Shown here one piece after another: positions 35,301 through 45,994 of a stretch of 64,000 nucleotides of DNA (positions within the stretch are counted from its first letter, which is position 1; each line of letters opens with the position of its first letter). This DNA comes from Meconema thalassinum (taxonomy: Eukaryota > Arthropoda > Insecta > Orthoptera > Tettigoniidae): assembly GCA_946902985.2 (NCBI GenBank), contig OX336388.2:366841387-366905386 (forward strand), read 5' to 3'. A model generated the notes under the pieces. The model had not been told where the DNA came from, did not search any database, and was given only the letters and a program-made list of their open reading frames with translations. The position numbers and the translations under genes were made by a program.

Positions 35301-35906
35301 TTAAATGGGGTTGTTAACAGTATACCCTAGATGTGTTGTATTTAGGTTGCGTTTTACTTTCCGATTCTGGATGAATGTTTCCTTATCTGCTCGCCTGACG
35401 AATTTCACAACTACGCCCACTGGGGTATTTTGTTGATTTTGTGGGGATTTCTTCAAGCGGTGACAGATATCAATCTTGTCAGCATCAATTGCGACATCTA
35501 GTGCTTGTCCAACTCTCCTAACTAGTTCGTAGGGATCCTCGTTAGGTGTCTCTGGGAGTCCAAAAATCTCGACCGTATTTCGTCTTCCGTACTGATTGAG
35601 GTCTTCGACTTCCCGCTGCGTGTCTTTCAGTTGCCTTCTTAGTGCTGAAGTTTCTTCCTTCAAAGCTTCCATTTGGTTCATACAAACCCTGATTTGCTCA
35701 CTCTGATCCTTTATCAGTCTACTATTTTCATCCAATTTTTCATGGGTCAGGTCTAAAGATTTACCCAGGTCCTTTTCGGTCTGGGAATTTCTTTCCTTTA
35801 TGTTGCTAATATCTCCTTTCATTTCCACAATGTCTGATGTAATGCTCATTATCAGTTCGTACAGTTCCCGCAGAGACGGCAGGGCTCTTGTACCTGTTAG
35901 TTCCAC
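35301..35906 (-). CDS. LINE (nested host) ORF1: coiled coil plus RRM-like C-terminal region
   Basis: 201 codons on the minus strand. The first 100 or so residues are heptad-like and charged (KGDISNIKERNSQTEKDLGK, QMEALKEETSALRRQLKD), a coiled coil. The second half has NTVEIFGLPETPNEDPYELV and KFVRRADKETFIQNRKVK, which resembles the RNA-binding C-terminal region of LINE ORF1 proteins. It is linked to the PHD-type finger encoded just upstream (36148-35897) by a frame change near 35900. ORF1 proteins bind the element's RNA and act as nucleic acid chaperones. Its stop precedes ORF2 by about 190 bases. Confidence 0.72.
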   Translation of the reverse strand: MELTGTRALPSLRELYELIMSITSDIVEMKGDISNIKERNSQTEKDLGKSLDLTHEKLDENSRLIKDQSEQIRVCMNQMEALKEETSALRRQLKDTQREVEDLNQYGRRNTVEIFGLPETPNEDPYELVRRVGQALDVAIDADKIDICHRLKKSPQNQQNTPVGVVVKFVRRADKETFIQNRKVKRNLNTTHLGYTVNNPI

Positions 35907-36148
35907 TCCACACCGTCAGGTGTCAGCACCACATAGTCAGCACATCGCCAGTCATGCCCATTGACTTTCAAATGTTTAACCTCACTTTCATTTAATTTCT
36001 CACACTTCACATGAAACCAAAACTGACATTCACTACATTGGATTTTTGATGCATCCTGCTTCGTAACTGGTTGTTTGCATGCCTTGCAAACACCCATTAT
36101 TGCGAATATCGAGAGGTGAAGGTCCGAGAGTATGATGCACTCCTTCAA
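35897..36148 (-). CDS. LINE (nested host) ORF1: PHD-type zinc finger
   Basis: On the minus strand, from an ATG at about 36099, it encodes MGVCKACKQPV, KIQCSECQFWFHVKCEKL and DWRCADY, a C4HC3-like PHD finger. PHD-type ORF1 domains are known in several LINE groups. The upstream ATG at 36148 adds 17 residues. The frame then shifts into the coiled-coil ORF at about 35900, so the two parts were probably one ORF1. Confidence 0.72.
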   Translation of the reverse strand: MKECIILSDLHLSIFAIMGVCKACKQPVTKQDASKIQCSECQFWFHVKCEKLNESEVKHLKVNGHDWRCADYVVLTPDGVEWN

Positions 36149-36532
36149 GTTCTTAAGTTGGCAGTACTACAATAAGCCCAAACAGTTCTTTACTTTCTGC
36201 AATCTGATCTCATATAAAAACGAGCAGTTTCTTTTACCAGTTCAATTTAACAACAAAACAATATTGAACTTGAAATTGCTATTACTTACTGCGCACGTCG
36301 ATCGAGTCTGTATCCATTCAACGTATTATTTCACTTTATTAGCACAATTTTCACGGAGCACACCTACACACGACCTCACTGATCCGCTGACTTGCTTCGA
36401 GTCCGTGCTGAACTATTGCTACCCATCTCTATATAAGGATCGGTACATTATTCCCCTCAGTTTCCACATGCACTCTCTACCATTCTCTCTCACTGTGACC
36501 TCAGTGAACAGCCAGGTATTTGATCTATTTTG
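36149..36532. other. Probable 5' region of the nested LINE
   Basis: Between ORF1 and the Helentron-like copy A4. The plus-strand ORF here is not supported. A CTATATAAGG block lies near 36430 on the plus strand, but the LINE lies on the other strand. Confidence 0.35.
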
Positions 36533-37485
36533 AGCCTATTTTCATTTATAAACAAGATGTTCGGTAAACAACATATAGCCTACTTTCTCCTAAATACATG
36601 TGTATTGTTATAACTCTTTGTCCTTTTCAAGGAGTAGACAATTGAATGTTGGTTGTAGTAACTTGTTGAAATACAACGTGTTATACGGATATTAAACATG
36701 AATATTAGGTGTCCTTTGATTTGCAAACATACATGGCCGCTATCTGCAAACTATTTGGTTGATGACCTTGTAGTTCAGTCAAACGATGCTTCCCACAAAA
36801 AGGTATGTTGTTCCAAAACTTGATAGTGATCAGATGATTTGGTTGGTCGTAATTTGATTTAAACTTTTAACATTTGGGTGGCCGCCATTACGTTTCCGTC
36901 AAGATGGCGACGATATAAAAGATGACACTGAGTTGCCTTTTGCGAGTGCTACCTCTGTACCAAATGTTGTTCAATTCGGTTTCACCTTGTTTGAATTGAT
37001 AGGGGGAATCAATTTGCACACCTACATGGCCACTATGTGCAAACTATTGAGCTGCTGATCTTGTAGTTTGGTCAAACGATGCCTACCACATAAAGGTATG
37101 TTGTTGCAAAAATTAGTAGAGATCAGATGATTAGGTTGGTCGTAATTCGATTTAAGCTTTTAACATTTGGGTGGCCGCCATTACGTTTCCGTCAATATGG
37201 CGGTGATATAAAACTTGACACTGAAGAGCCCTTTGCTAGTGCTACCTCTGAACCAAATTTCGTTCAATTCGGTTTCACCGTGTTCAAATTGATAGGGGGG
37301 GACAGACATTCAGAGTACACACACTCACACACACACACACACACACACACAGACTCACACACAGACAGACACACTTTTTTCGCCCTGTTTTGATATCATA
37401 AGTCTACCTTCATTTTTTGCAGAAATCGAAAGTAGGCTAAAAATAGGCATATGAGATCACCTTTTGTCTGTGTGTGTGTATGTGT

Positions 37486-37528
<43 letters not shown>

Positions 37529-38251
37529 ATCCACGTGTGTCCCCTCTAATAACGTCTAGACGTCTGGACCGATTTCAGTGAAACTCTGTAAGGTCTTAGT
37601 ACTATTTTGGCTTACCCCGACCGTGCCCCTAAAATTTGATTACATCTCACCAATCCAACATTGCGACTGTGCTAAATATTTCACCGGCATTATACACTAT
37701 ATCTACGAAACTATTGCTCATATCACCCTAAAATTTTGTACGGTGATGAATGAAACTACTACAAGTTCACCTATGTAATATCCAAACCTTGTTAACTACA
37801 AAATGAACATGGCGGTCAAGCGAATTTGAATCATTTAAACTAACTTTTCTCGCGATTTAAACACCCGAACGCAGTGAAACTTGGTACAGCAAATGTTTAT
37901 ACACATTGTAATGCACTGACATCTAATTTAGTTCAATTGTTTACATAGCCTCAAGATGGCGGCTGTGTAAAATTTAAAAATTAAGTGTTTGTTTCGTGTG
38001 TTCTAATAATACGATCGAAATCAACGTTTGTGTAATGAACGTACACAATAATCCTCATCTAATAGTACAGAACTCTATGGACTACATATATAACGATACA
38101 ACATGGCGGCCATCTGAAATATTTAGACGGTTCTCAATATCTATTAATCTATGACAGCAATCAAACTGAAAATTTGAAAGCTGATAGAGACAATTAATAT
38201 AAGTAAGATATATGAATATAGGCTACCTAGTTTCTCACGGGACTACTTGTT
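36533..38251 (+). mobile_element. Helentron/HINE-like element, family A (copy A4), split in its 5' palindrome by B2
   Basis: AGCCTATTTTCATTTAT at 36533-36549 is the 5' half of a family-A terminal palindrome. The second half, AAAAATAGGCATATGAGATC, resumes at 37438 after copy B2. Then come (GT)n (37465-37530), the CGATTTCAGTGAAACTC block, one or two ATGGCGG units and the 3' end GGCTACCTAG, hairpin-like GTTTCTCACGGGAC and TACTTGTT. Confidence 0.65.
36550..37438 (-). mobile_element. Helentron/HINE-like element, family B (copy B2)
   Basis: On the plus strand it starts AAACAAGATGTTCGG (the 3' end of the element) and ends GAAAGTAGGCTA after a (CA)n tract and CATTTTTTGCAGAAATCG. Two internal units are visible (near 36900 and 37195, each with AAGATGGCG or AATATGGCGG). 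It lies in the loop of A4's terminal palindrome. Confidence 0.65.
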
Positions 38252-38756
38252 GTCGTGTGGCATCCTGAAAGGCCAAGTGCAGGGCTTTGTTGTCGACGCC
38301 CCTCAGTGTGTCGAATTCCATATCTAGGTGGAAAAATTTCTCTGCCGCAAATGAAAGCGAAAACTGGCCCATTCGATAGTGAACAAACCAGATGGTGACC
38401 TTCGGTCTTTCTTTTCGCTGTCTAGTGCGTAGGAGACGAGGGTGTAGGTGCTATAAAGTCTCCCTGACAGCTATCAGGCATTTGATAGGAAGTGTCGGAG
38501 TGAATCGAACGTTGTGATTCTAGTGAGTTCAACGAGGTGTTGCCTTCTGCGTCTCGTGGAATAGTGAAAAGAGGTATGTGTTCTCTCTGTTATGCGAAAT
38601 ACAAGCTTTTGCAATAAATAAATTATTTACTTTTTGAGTGCCTCATAGTGCCACTTTACTTTAAACGTCATTCGATAGGAAATGTCATGTAGATTCAGGA
38701 TCTGTAGTGGTTTAGTTGCGCACAAATGTGCATGAAGGTTTATTTTCTTATTTTCA
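38252..38756. other. Unassigned interval
   Basis: No known family. It may be upstream sequence for the short ORF at 38763. Confidence 0.25.
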
Positions 38757-38762
38757 GTGACT

Positions 38763-39112
38763 ATGCGGGCATTACCGCGAGAAGAATTTTTCAACGTGTG
38801 GCGGTCGTGTCGTAAAGAGGGGCGTACAGACGACATATTTCAATATGTTATAAAAGAATGCGATCCTACAACTCTTACTGACACTCAGGTTCAGGAGCTA
38901 AGAAACAAAATTAAGTTCATATCCCATAATATAAACAAAAATGGGAGAGTGCAGGAAGAACAATGCCACGTAAATCTCCTGGCAATCTACCTATGGAAGC
39001 TATCGAGTTACGTAATTACTCTCTAGGAACTTTGACATCAAGTGATGAAGACCAGTATAGCAATGACTACGATGCCCTGGACTCTACTGAACCCGATGTC
39101 ACATTTGCCATG
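38763..39112 (+). CDS. Unrecognised ORF, possibly an N-terminal transposon protein
   Basis: An ATG at 38763 begins MRALPREEFFNVWRSC and continues DIFQYVIKECDPTTLTDTQV and ELRNKIKFISHNINK. Near 38975 another frame takes over with a plausible acidic stretch, SSDEDQYSNDYDALDSTEPD, ending at a stop near 39112. I do not recognise it. It could be a small unknown gene, or the start of a transposase cut by copy A3, which begins at 39290. Confidence 0.3.
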
Positions 39113-39289
39113 TGACCTCCTTGGCTCATGTAGAGTTCACCATCCATGCAGGAGGCCGATTGAGCGCTCATTTGACTTATATGAGTTGCCGCGCCGAGAG
39201 CGTATTATATTTTTATGTTTTGTAAAACACATAATTTTTAACCGATGTTGTAAATATTTTCATTGCACAGAAGAAGAACATGATTTATT

Positions 39290-40811
39290 AACAAGTAGTT
39301 CCGTGAAGAACTATACAGCCTATTTTCATATATCCTATTTATGTTAATTGCCACTATCAACATACACAATTTCTGTTTGATTGCTGTAATAGATTCGTAG
39401 ATATTAAGAACCGACTAAATATTTAGGATGGTCGCCATGTTGGATTTTATATATGTAGGTCCTAGAGTTATGTACTGTTACATGCAGATTATTGTGAATG
39501 TGTAGTATTCAAACTTCAATTGCATAATTAGGACACAAGAAAAAACAAGGAGATTTTAAAATTTTTCACAGCTGCCATCTTGAGGTTATGGAAACAATTG
39601 AAATAAATTAGATGCCAGTGGATTACCATTCGTATAAGGATTTACTGTACCAAGTTTCACTGCACTCGGATGGTTAAATTGCGAGAAACGTCCATGTGAA
39701 TATTTATAATTCGCGTCACCGCCATGTTGGATTTGTGATCACCAGGTTATTTAAAGTCCTATAGGTGAACTTAAGTTCATAGCCCCTATGAACATTAAAA
39801 AATGCAGTTTGATTGCTAAAATAGATTCGTAGATATTCAGTATCGTCTAAATATTTCGGATGGTCGCCATGTTGGATTGTTAAATGTATAGGCCATAGAG
39901 TCATGTACCATTAAAGTAAAATGATTGCGTAGGTTCATTATTCAAACTTTCACTTCGATCCATGACTATATCACAAGAAATAAAAACTTAATTTTAAAAT
40001 TCGCACTGCCGCCATCTTGAGGTTATGTAAACAATTGAAATAAATTAGATACCAGTGGATTACAATGTGTATAAATATTTCCTGTACCAGGTTTCAGTGC
40101 GCATGGAACATTAAATCGCGAGAAATGTCTATTTAAAATTTTCAAATTCGCTTGGCCGCCATGTTCGTTTTGTAGTTAACCGGTTTTTGAAAGTCTTACA
40201 GATGGACTTCCAGTAGTGCCCTGTATCTCCGTACAAAATTTTAGGGAGATACCGCTAATAGTTTCAGAGATATAGAATGCCGGTGAAATATTTCGCACAT
40301 CCGCCATTTTGTGATTATGTAAACAATTGAACGAAGTTAGATGTCGGTGCATTACAGTGTATATAAACATATACTGTACCAAGTTTCATTGCGTTTGGTT
40401 GGTCAAATCACGAGAAACGTCTATTTAAATGTCGCAAATTCGCTTGCCCTCCATGTTGGTTTTGTAGTTACCAGGTTTTTCAAAAGTCACATAAGTGAAC
40501 TTATAGTAGTTCCCTCTATTACCATAGAAAATGTCAGGGTAATATCGGTAATAGTTTCGGAGATATTGAATGCTGGTGAAATATTTCGCACAGCCGCCAT
40601 GTTGGATTGGTGAGTCGTAACAAAATTTGAAGGGCACGGTCGAGGTCGCCGGGAATAGTGCTATGAACTTTCCGAGTTTCATTGAAATCGCTCCTGCCGT
40701 TTAGATTTTATTAGGGGGGGACACACACACGAATCACACACACACACGCACACACACACGGACAAAAGGTGATCTCATAAGCCTATTTTTTCAAAATTGA
40801 AAATAGGCTAA
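39290..40811 (-). mobile_element. Helentron/HINE-like element, family A (copy A3)
   Basis: Reverse complement of copy A2 over its whole length, with few differences. On the plus strand it starts AACAAGTAGTTCCGTG (the 3' hairpin end) and ends GAAAATAGGCTA after a (CA)n tract. Internal ATGGCGG-type units read as CCGCCAT here. Confidence 0.7.
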
Positions 40812-41516
40812 AAATAATAGACATGATTATGAATGATCCCTAGTGAATGCCATAGATATTTACATAGTCACACACTTGACTATTGACTCGAGAGTCCATC
40901 TGGCATCTTGATGAAACAGTCGTTCTCCTATCGCAAGCATGATAGCTTGACGTGTAACCTTTGGCAGGCATGGTCCTGAACAACGTCAAATCGAGCTCGA
41001 CATAATCGAGGAATATCAGTACCATTTAACTCAATGTCATACATAAGGATACTCGTTTGCGTGCAGTATAACTGCTGATTGCATTTATAACCATCAGAAA
41101 TACTAAATTCTGAATATTTGTGAAATTTCAAGTACTATCTAATACAGGCATTGAGCACACTGCCAAACCACGTTTTCATAAGTGCAGCGAAATTTATAGA
41201 ACAGTGCAGAACATTGAAGGACAGTTTACGTATGAATTTAAAGTAAACCAGTTTTTAGTGTGTACTGTAGCACAAGCTACAAGATTTAAATTCTGTGAGC
41301 TGAAAACCAATGGCATTCATAACTTGCTCACCGCTACACCAGTGCAAATTCAGTGCAATTGCTATTTGAGGCGTAACAGTAAATTCAGTGCAACCAAATC
41401 TCACGGCATCATGTCATTATTAACGCACATTTATTGTACAGAAGAAATGCCAATTATTCATTCAACTATAACTGTAGAGATGGAGTAACAAACCCCATAG
41501 GATGTCGGGCGTTAGT
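40812..41516. other. Unassigned interval with one unrecognised ORF
   Basis: The plus frame 41120-41488 (122 codons) has no family match I know and no context. No other feature seen. Confidence 0.25.
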
Positions 41517-41667
41517 GATGGTTGGATCGCACTACAAATGGTTTAGCGATGGTTGGATCGAACTACAAATGGTTTAGCGATGGCTGGATCGCATCACCAA
41601 TTGTCTAGCGACGGTTTTATCGCACTACAAATGGTTTAGCGATAACTGGATCGCACTATAAAGCAAG
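41517..41667. repeat. 31-bp tandem repeat, about 5 units
   Basis: Units of GATGGTTGGATCGCACTACA plus AATGGTTTAGC start at 41517, 41548, 41579, 41610 and 41641; the last is partial. Units differ by a few bases. There are no spacers, so it is not CRISPR. Confidence 0.85.
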
Positions 41668-42660
41668 CACGTGAACTACAGGTATTCCATCTACATGCCA
41701 AACTTGCTACTTAAACCATGCAAGAAAATATGAAGAGCACACGTGAATCTGGCGGATTGCCGAACATATTTTTATGTATGATCCTGTTTTTGGGGATTAT
41801 GTTAGTTATGACCTTACGACTCACATTCCTAGGTAGGCTTTATTGATAACATGTACTCTTAGTGGTGGAGGAACCACAAAATATCGTATAATTTGCACTT
41901 GCTGAGGATAAATGCATTTGCCAACAGTTTTTGTAGATAACGTTTTTATATAACTTCGACAGAGCATCGACCCAACACACTTTAGTATGTAGGAATTGTG
42001 ACACAGTCATGTCTCAATAGTTGTACTTTATTTGAGCAGTGAAACTCAACGACCAGCTGTTGGTCGTGAAAGAAGCCAATGTCACACTCTATTTTGTTTA
42101 TTTTTGACATGGTAAACGCGACGACAACGCGCACTTTTCTTTATTAAATTACATAGAAGGCAGTGGGCCCAGTGAATATCGAACATTACTACCTGAAAAC
42201 CCGTTTATGCAGTATGGAGAAGTGAAGCAAATAACTGTATAAAGGGGGGAGATACACCTTTTAAGGTCAAAAAATTGCATTTTTTTTTTCAGATCCTAAA
42301 CTGATTAATAGACATTGCTCTTTCCAATAGTGAAATAATCATTAATAGTTTCGGAGATATAACGTAAAATATAAATAGGTGTCAGCTGATCTGAAGCACT
42401 GTCACGCCCACGTCTCAGCGCCGCCTTGGATTGTATTACTTCCCTCCTATTGAAGACTGGTGCTTTTAAATCTCTCTCAGGCATGCTCCGTAGTACATTT
42501 CTCTTTGTATCTCAGGAACAGGAAGCCACGTGATGCTTTTGATTACCAATATAACTTAGTTTCCTCGGTAACGGAGCACATGTTAACTTGTGAGAAAGAA
42601 ATAAATTGTTCACCTGTGTTTCAGTACAGTTTTTGCAAGTGGCTGTGTTCATAACTTCGA
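41668..42660. other. Unassigned interval before the Mutator-like pseudogene
   Basis: No gene seen. GGGGGGAGATACACCTTTTA near 42245 begins the kind of text expected at a transposon end, but I found no matching inverted end. Confidence 0.3.
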
Positions 42661-42661
42661 A

Positions 42662-44336
42662 ATGGGTAAACGGAAAGCAGAGTATAGGCCTAAGAAAGTG
42701 AATTTCCGTGGATATAGGCATACAACTGCAAATGCTATCATTCATGATTCACCTAACCTAAAAAGTGCCTCAGCCAAGAAGCTTCCCAAAGACTGTGGCA
42801 ATAGCAGTAGTGGTTTTGATGAGGTAAATATTATTTTCAACGTAAATATTATGTTCGAACAGGTGGAAAAGTGCCTTCGGTGTGTATGTGGGGGAAATGT
42901 GAAACTCAGTATACATACAATAGTAGGTTTAGGTTGTAATGTAACAATTGTGTGCCAGAAATGTGGTGTAATTGGTTCCTTTGACAGCTGCCATAAATTA
43001 GGAACAAACAACCATGTTTACTCCATAAACAGGCGTGTTATATATGCTATGAGGTGTTTAGGGTGAGGTTTAGCAGGATTAGGTACGTTTTGTGGCTTAA
43101 TGAATTTACCACCACCTGTAAAGAAGTCCACTTACTCGCTGGTGTACCAGCGGATTCTGTCTGCCACCAACCAAGGTACCAAGTAGCTAAAGAATCTCTA
43201 AGTAAGGCTGCTGAAGGGGAAGCAAGTCGTACAGGCAGTAGGGATATATCTGTAAGCTGTGATGGCACATGGTTAACGAGGGGTCACAGTTCACTACATG
43301 GTGTGTGCACTGTTATAGGTGCAAAAACTGGAAAAGTGATAGATATAGAGGTTCTGTCATCATCTTGCAAAGGATGTGATCAGTGGAAAGGCAAGACTGG
43401 CACCCTAGCTTATCAAGAGTTGTGGGAGGTACATGAAGAGGTCTGTGACATCAACCTCAAAGGAAGTGCAAGCAGCATGGAGGTGGTGGGGATGAAAATG
43501 ATTTTCAGCCGAAGTGTAGGCAGTCACATTTACGGTATGTCAATTATATTGGGGATGGAGATACCAAGAGCTACAAGTCTGTTTCTGATGACCATCCATA
43601 TGGGACAGATATTAATATAGTGAAAAATGAATGTGCTGGCCATGTCCAGAAAAGGATGGGATCTCAGTTGAGGAAAGTGAAGGAGAATATGAGAGGGGAA
43701 ATGTTAAGCGATGGGAAGCCACTCGGTGGCAAAAGCAGACTCACTGATGCTGTGATAAATACCCTCACTGTCTATTATGGGAATGCCATTAGAGCTAATA
43801 GCTTATCTGTAGATAATATGAGAACAGCCATCTGGGCCATATGGTACCAAAAGGCTTCCACAGATGATCACCCGCAGCATTACTTTTGTCCAAAAGGTCT
43901 TGACTCTTGGTGTCTTTACCAGCAGGCTGTGGTACAAGGCAATGCAGACAAGTGTAAGCACAAAAATAATCTAGCCCCTGCCATTATGGAGACAATCAAA
44001 CCTGTTTTCAAGAATCTTGTGAAAACCGAACTGTTGGTAAGTGGTGTTGGTGGCCACACACAAAATAATAATGAGTCATTGAACTCTAAAATCTGGAAGG
44101 TATGCTCTAAAACAATGTTTTCTGGAAGAAGAACTGTTCAGATTGGTGTTAATGATGCTACCATGACTTTTAATGATGGAATGAGGGCTAGAATTAAAGT
44201 GTTGCAGCAGTTAGGGCTTGTGGTGGGACCATACTGCGCCAAGTTCCTGCAAGATGAAAATGAGATACACATACTTTCGGCAAATAAAAGGGTTCTGGAG
44301 ACTACAAAAGAAGCAAGGAAATGCAAAAAAGACTAA
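42662..44336 (+). pseudogene. Mutator-like transposase, frameshifted
   Basis: ATG at 42662 (MGKRKAEYRPKKVNFRGY) opens the N-terminal part, with a zinc-ribbon-like CLRCVCGGNVK ... VCQKCGVIG (42870-42990). A TGA at 43064 interrupts it; the frame still reads GTFCGLMNLPPPV beyond. Near 43175 the frame shifts and the catalytic region begins: RDISVSCDGTWLTRGHSSLH and GVCTVIGAKTGKVIDIEVLS, with the DGTW aspartate, then GCDQWKGK. Near 43530 it shifts again to YIGDGDTKSY and KNECAGHVQKRMGSQLRKVK, and ends at 44336. This matches the arthropod Mutator-like transposase group with a DDE core and CGHV-type block. It is inactive here, and terminal inverted repeats were not found. Confidence 0.8.
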
Positions 44337-44583
44337 GGTTGGAAGAGGAGGCCAAACTGATCCAGAAAGAGGGCCCTGTGTATGAAGCAGGGAAGTTTTA
44401 ATGGACATACAACCCTTTGGTATGTTTATCACGCATTTTCTCAACTTTCATTTTTTATACAGCGTTTTCACCATAACTCTCTTATTTTTTAAGCTACTGC
44501 AATACTATTTTGCATGAGTGTGAAGTTTAATCATGCCAACAACATGAACTAGGATCTTTCACATAACATGTTCCATTACATTT
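44337..44583. other. Downstream region of the Mutator-like pseudogene
   Basis: A+T-rich with no coding. It ends where Helentron-like copy C1 begins. Confidence 0.35.
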
Positions 44584-45994
44584 TAGCCAACTTTTCACAT
44601 TTTGCAAAAATGAGGAAAAAGTAGACTTATGAGATCGATCCGGGAAAATGTGTGTCTGTCTGTCTGTCTGTCCTTCTGTCTGTCTGTCTGTCTGTCTGTC
44701 CTTCTGTCTGTCTGTCTGTCTGCCTGGCTGCAGCAATCAAAACCGAATTTAGTATGAGTAAAGATGTGCACCGGAATATCTCACGTCCATATTTGAAAAT
44801 GAAGTCAGTGCTACCAATTGCTGAAAAAACGCACTAGAAATTTGAGCTCCATGTTGGATATCTTGGAAGGTATGCATGGGAGCTATTCCAAAATTGGCAC
44901 ACATGTAGATAAGACTATTTTAGTTTAATTTCCAGGAGGCCAACCATGACAGTGTTGCCAAAATAATTTTAAGCCTTCTGATAAGTCCAATGTTTAAATG
45001 AATATAACTTCTACACTATCAATTGGATTTTAACCAAATTTTGTATGTAATATCTATACATAAACAGATATGACTGAGCGTATTCCTAAGAGCCACCAGG
45101 GCTGCCAACTGTTAATAATTGCTCTCTCTATTTATTTATTTATTTTTATCCAAATACCAATGTATCAGAAAGTATGCAAGCCAACAGCTTTAAACTATGC
45201 AAACGTATATTCTGACATTTTAGATTAATTTGGAGTAACTTATATTCGTCAGTTCTACCAACATGATTATAATCCTGCTGATAGTACCAATTTTTAAATA
45301 CATGTAACTTCTATACTATCAGTTGGATTTCAACCAAATTTCGTATGTGCTATGTGTCCGATAACAGATATGACTATATGTATTGTTAAGAGCAATCAGG
45401 GCTGCCAACTGTTAATAAATGCTGTCTATATTGTTTTTAACCTAATATCAATATATCAGAAAGTATGCAAGCCAACAGCTCTATACTTTGCATACCTGTA
45501 GCACCTGACATTCTAGATTAATTTGGAGTAATTAATACAAGGCAGTGCTGCCAACATGATTCTATGCCTGCTGATATGTCCAATTTTAAAATACATGTAA
45601 CTTCTATACTAACAAATGGATTTCATCCAAAATTGGCACAACAAGATATCATAATATTTCAGATTATTTCTGACCAGCACACGCATGACATTGTTGGCAA
45701 CATGCTTTTACGCGTGCTGATAGATCCATTGTCTAACTGCATGTAACGTCCATTGGACTTCAACCAAATTTTGTATTCTGTACCTTAAGAGATGGAACTA
45801 AAAATATATTCAGTCACCAGGGCTGCCAACTGTAGTGCTCTATTAGGCTGCATTATACCAGGTATATTTTGAACTAATTAGATATTTCGATATTACCAAC
45901 TTAATTTCGTCATTATTCTAGATAGGTTCATATTCTGTAGAATAATCATTGGCATGAAAAGTAGGCTGTATAGTTCTACACGGAACTTCTTGTT
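44584..45994 (+). mobile_element. Helentron/HINE-like element, family C
   Basis: Starts TAGCCAACTTTTCACATTTTG with the palindrome partner AAAAAGTAGACTTATGAGATC, then a (CTGT)n tract (44655-44728). The body has tandem units starting CTGATA(A/T)GTCCAATTTTTAAA with GGGCTGCCAACTGTTAATAA, about 300 bp apart. The end AAAAGTAGGCTGTATAG, hairpin GTTCTACACGGAAC and TTCTTGTT is shared with family A. Confidence 0.62.

Noticed and set aside
35301..36148. Host PHD-finger gene
   Set aside because: The PHD finger is joined to a coiled coil and followed by a LINE endonuclease in the right order, so it is LINE ORF1.
41120..41488. 122-codon plus ORF
   Set aside because: No recognisable domain, and nothing next to it supports a gene.
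41517..41667. CRISPR-like array
   Set aside because: The repeat units abut with no spacers, and the sequence is eukaryotic. It is a plain tandem repeat.
44527..44837. ORFs of repeated Ser-Val-Cys-Leu or Asp-Arg-Gln-Thr
   Set aside because: Translations of the (CTGT)n microsatellite.
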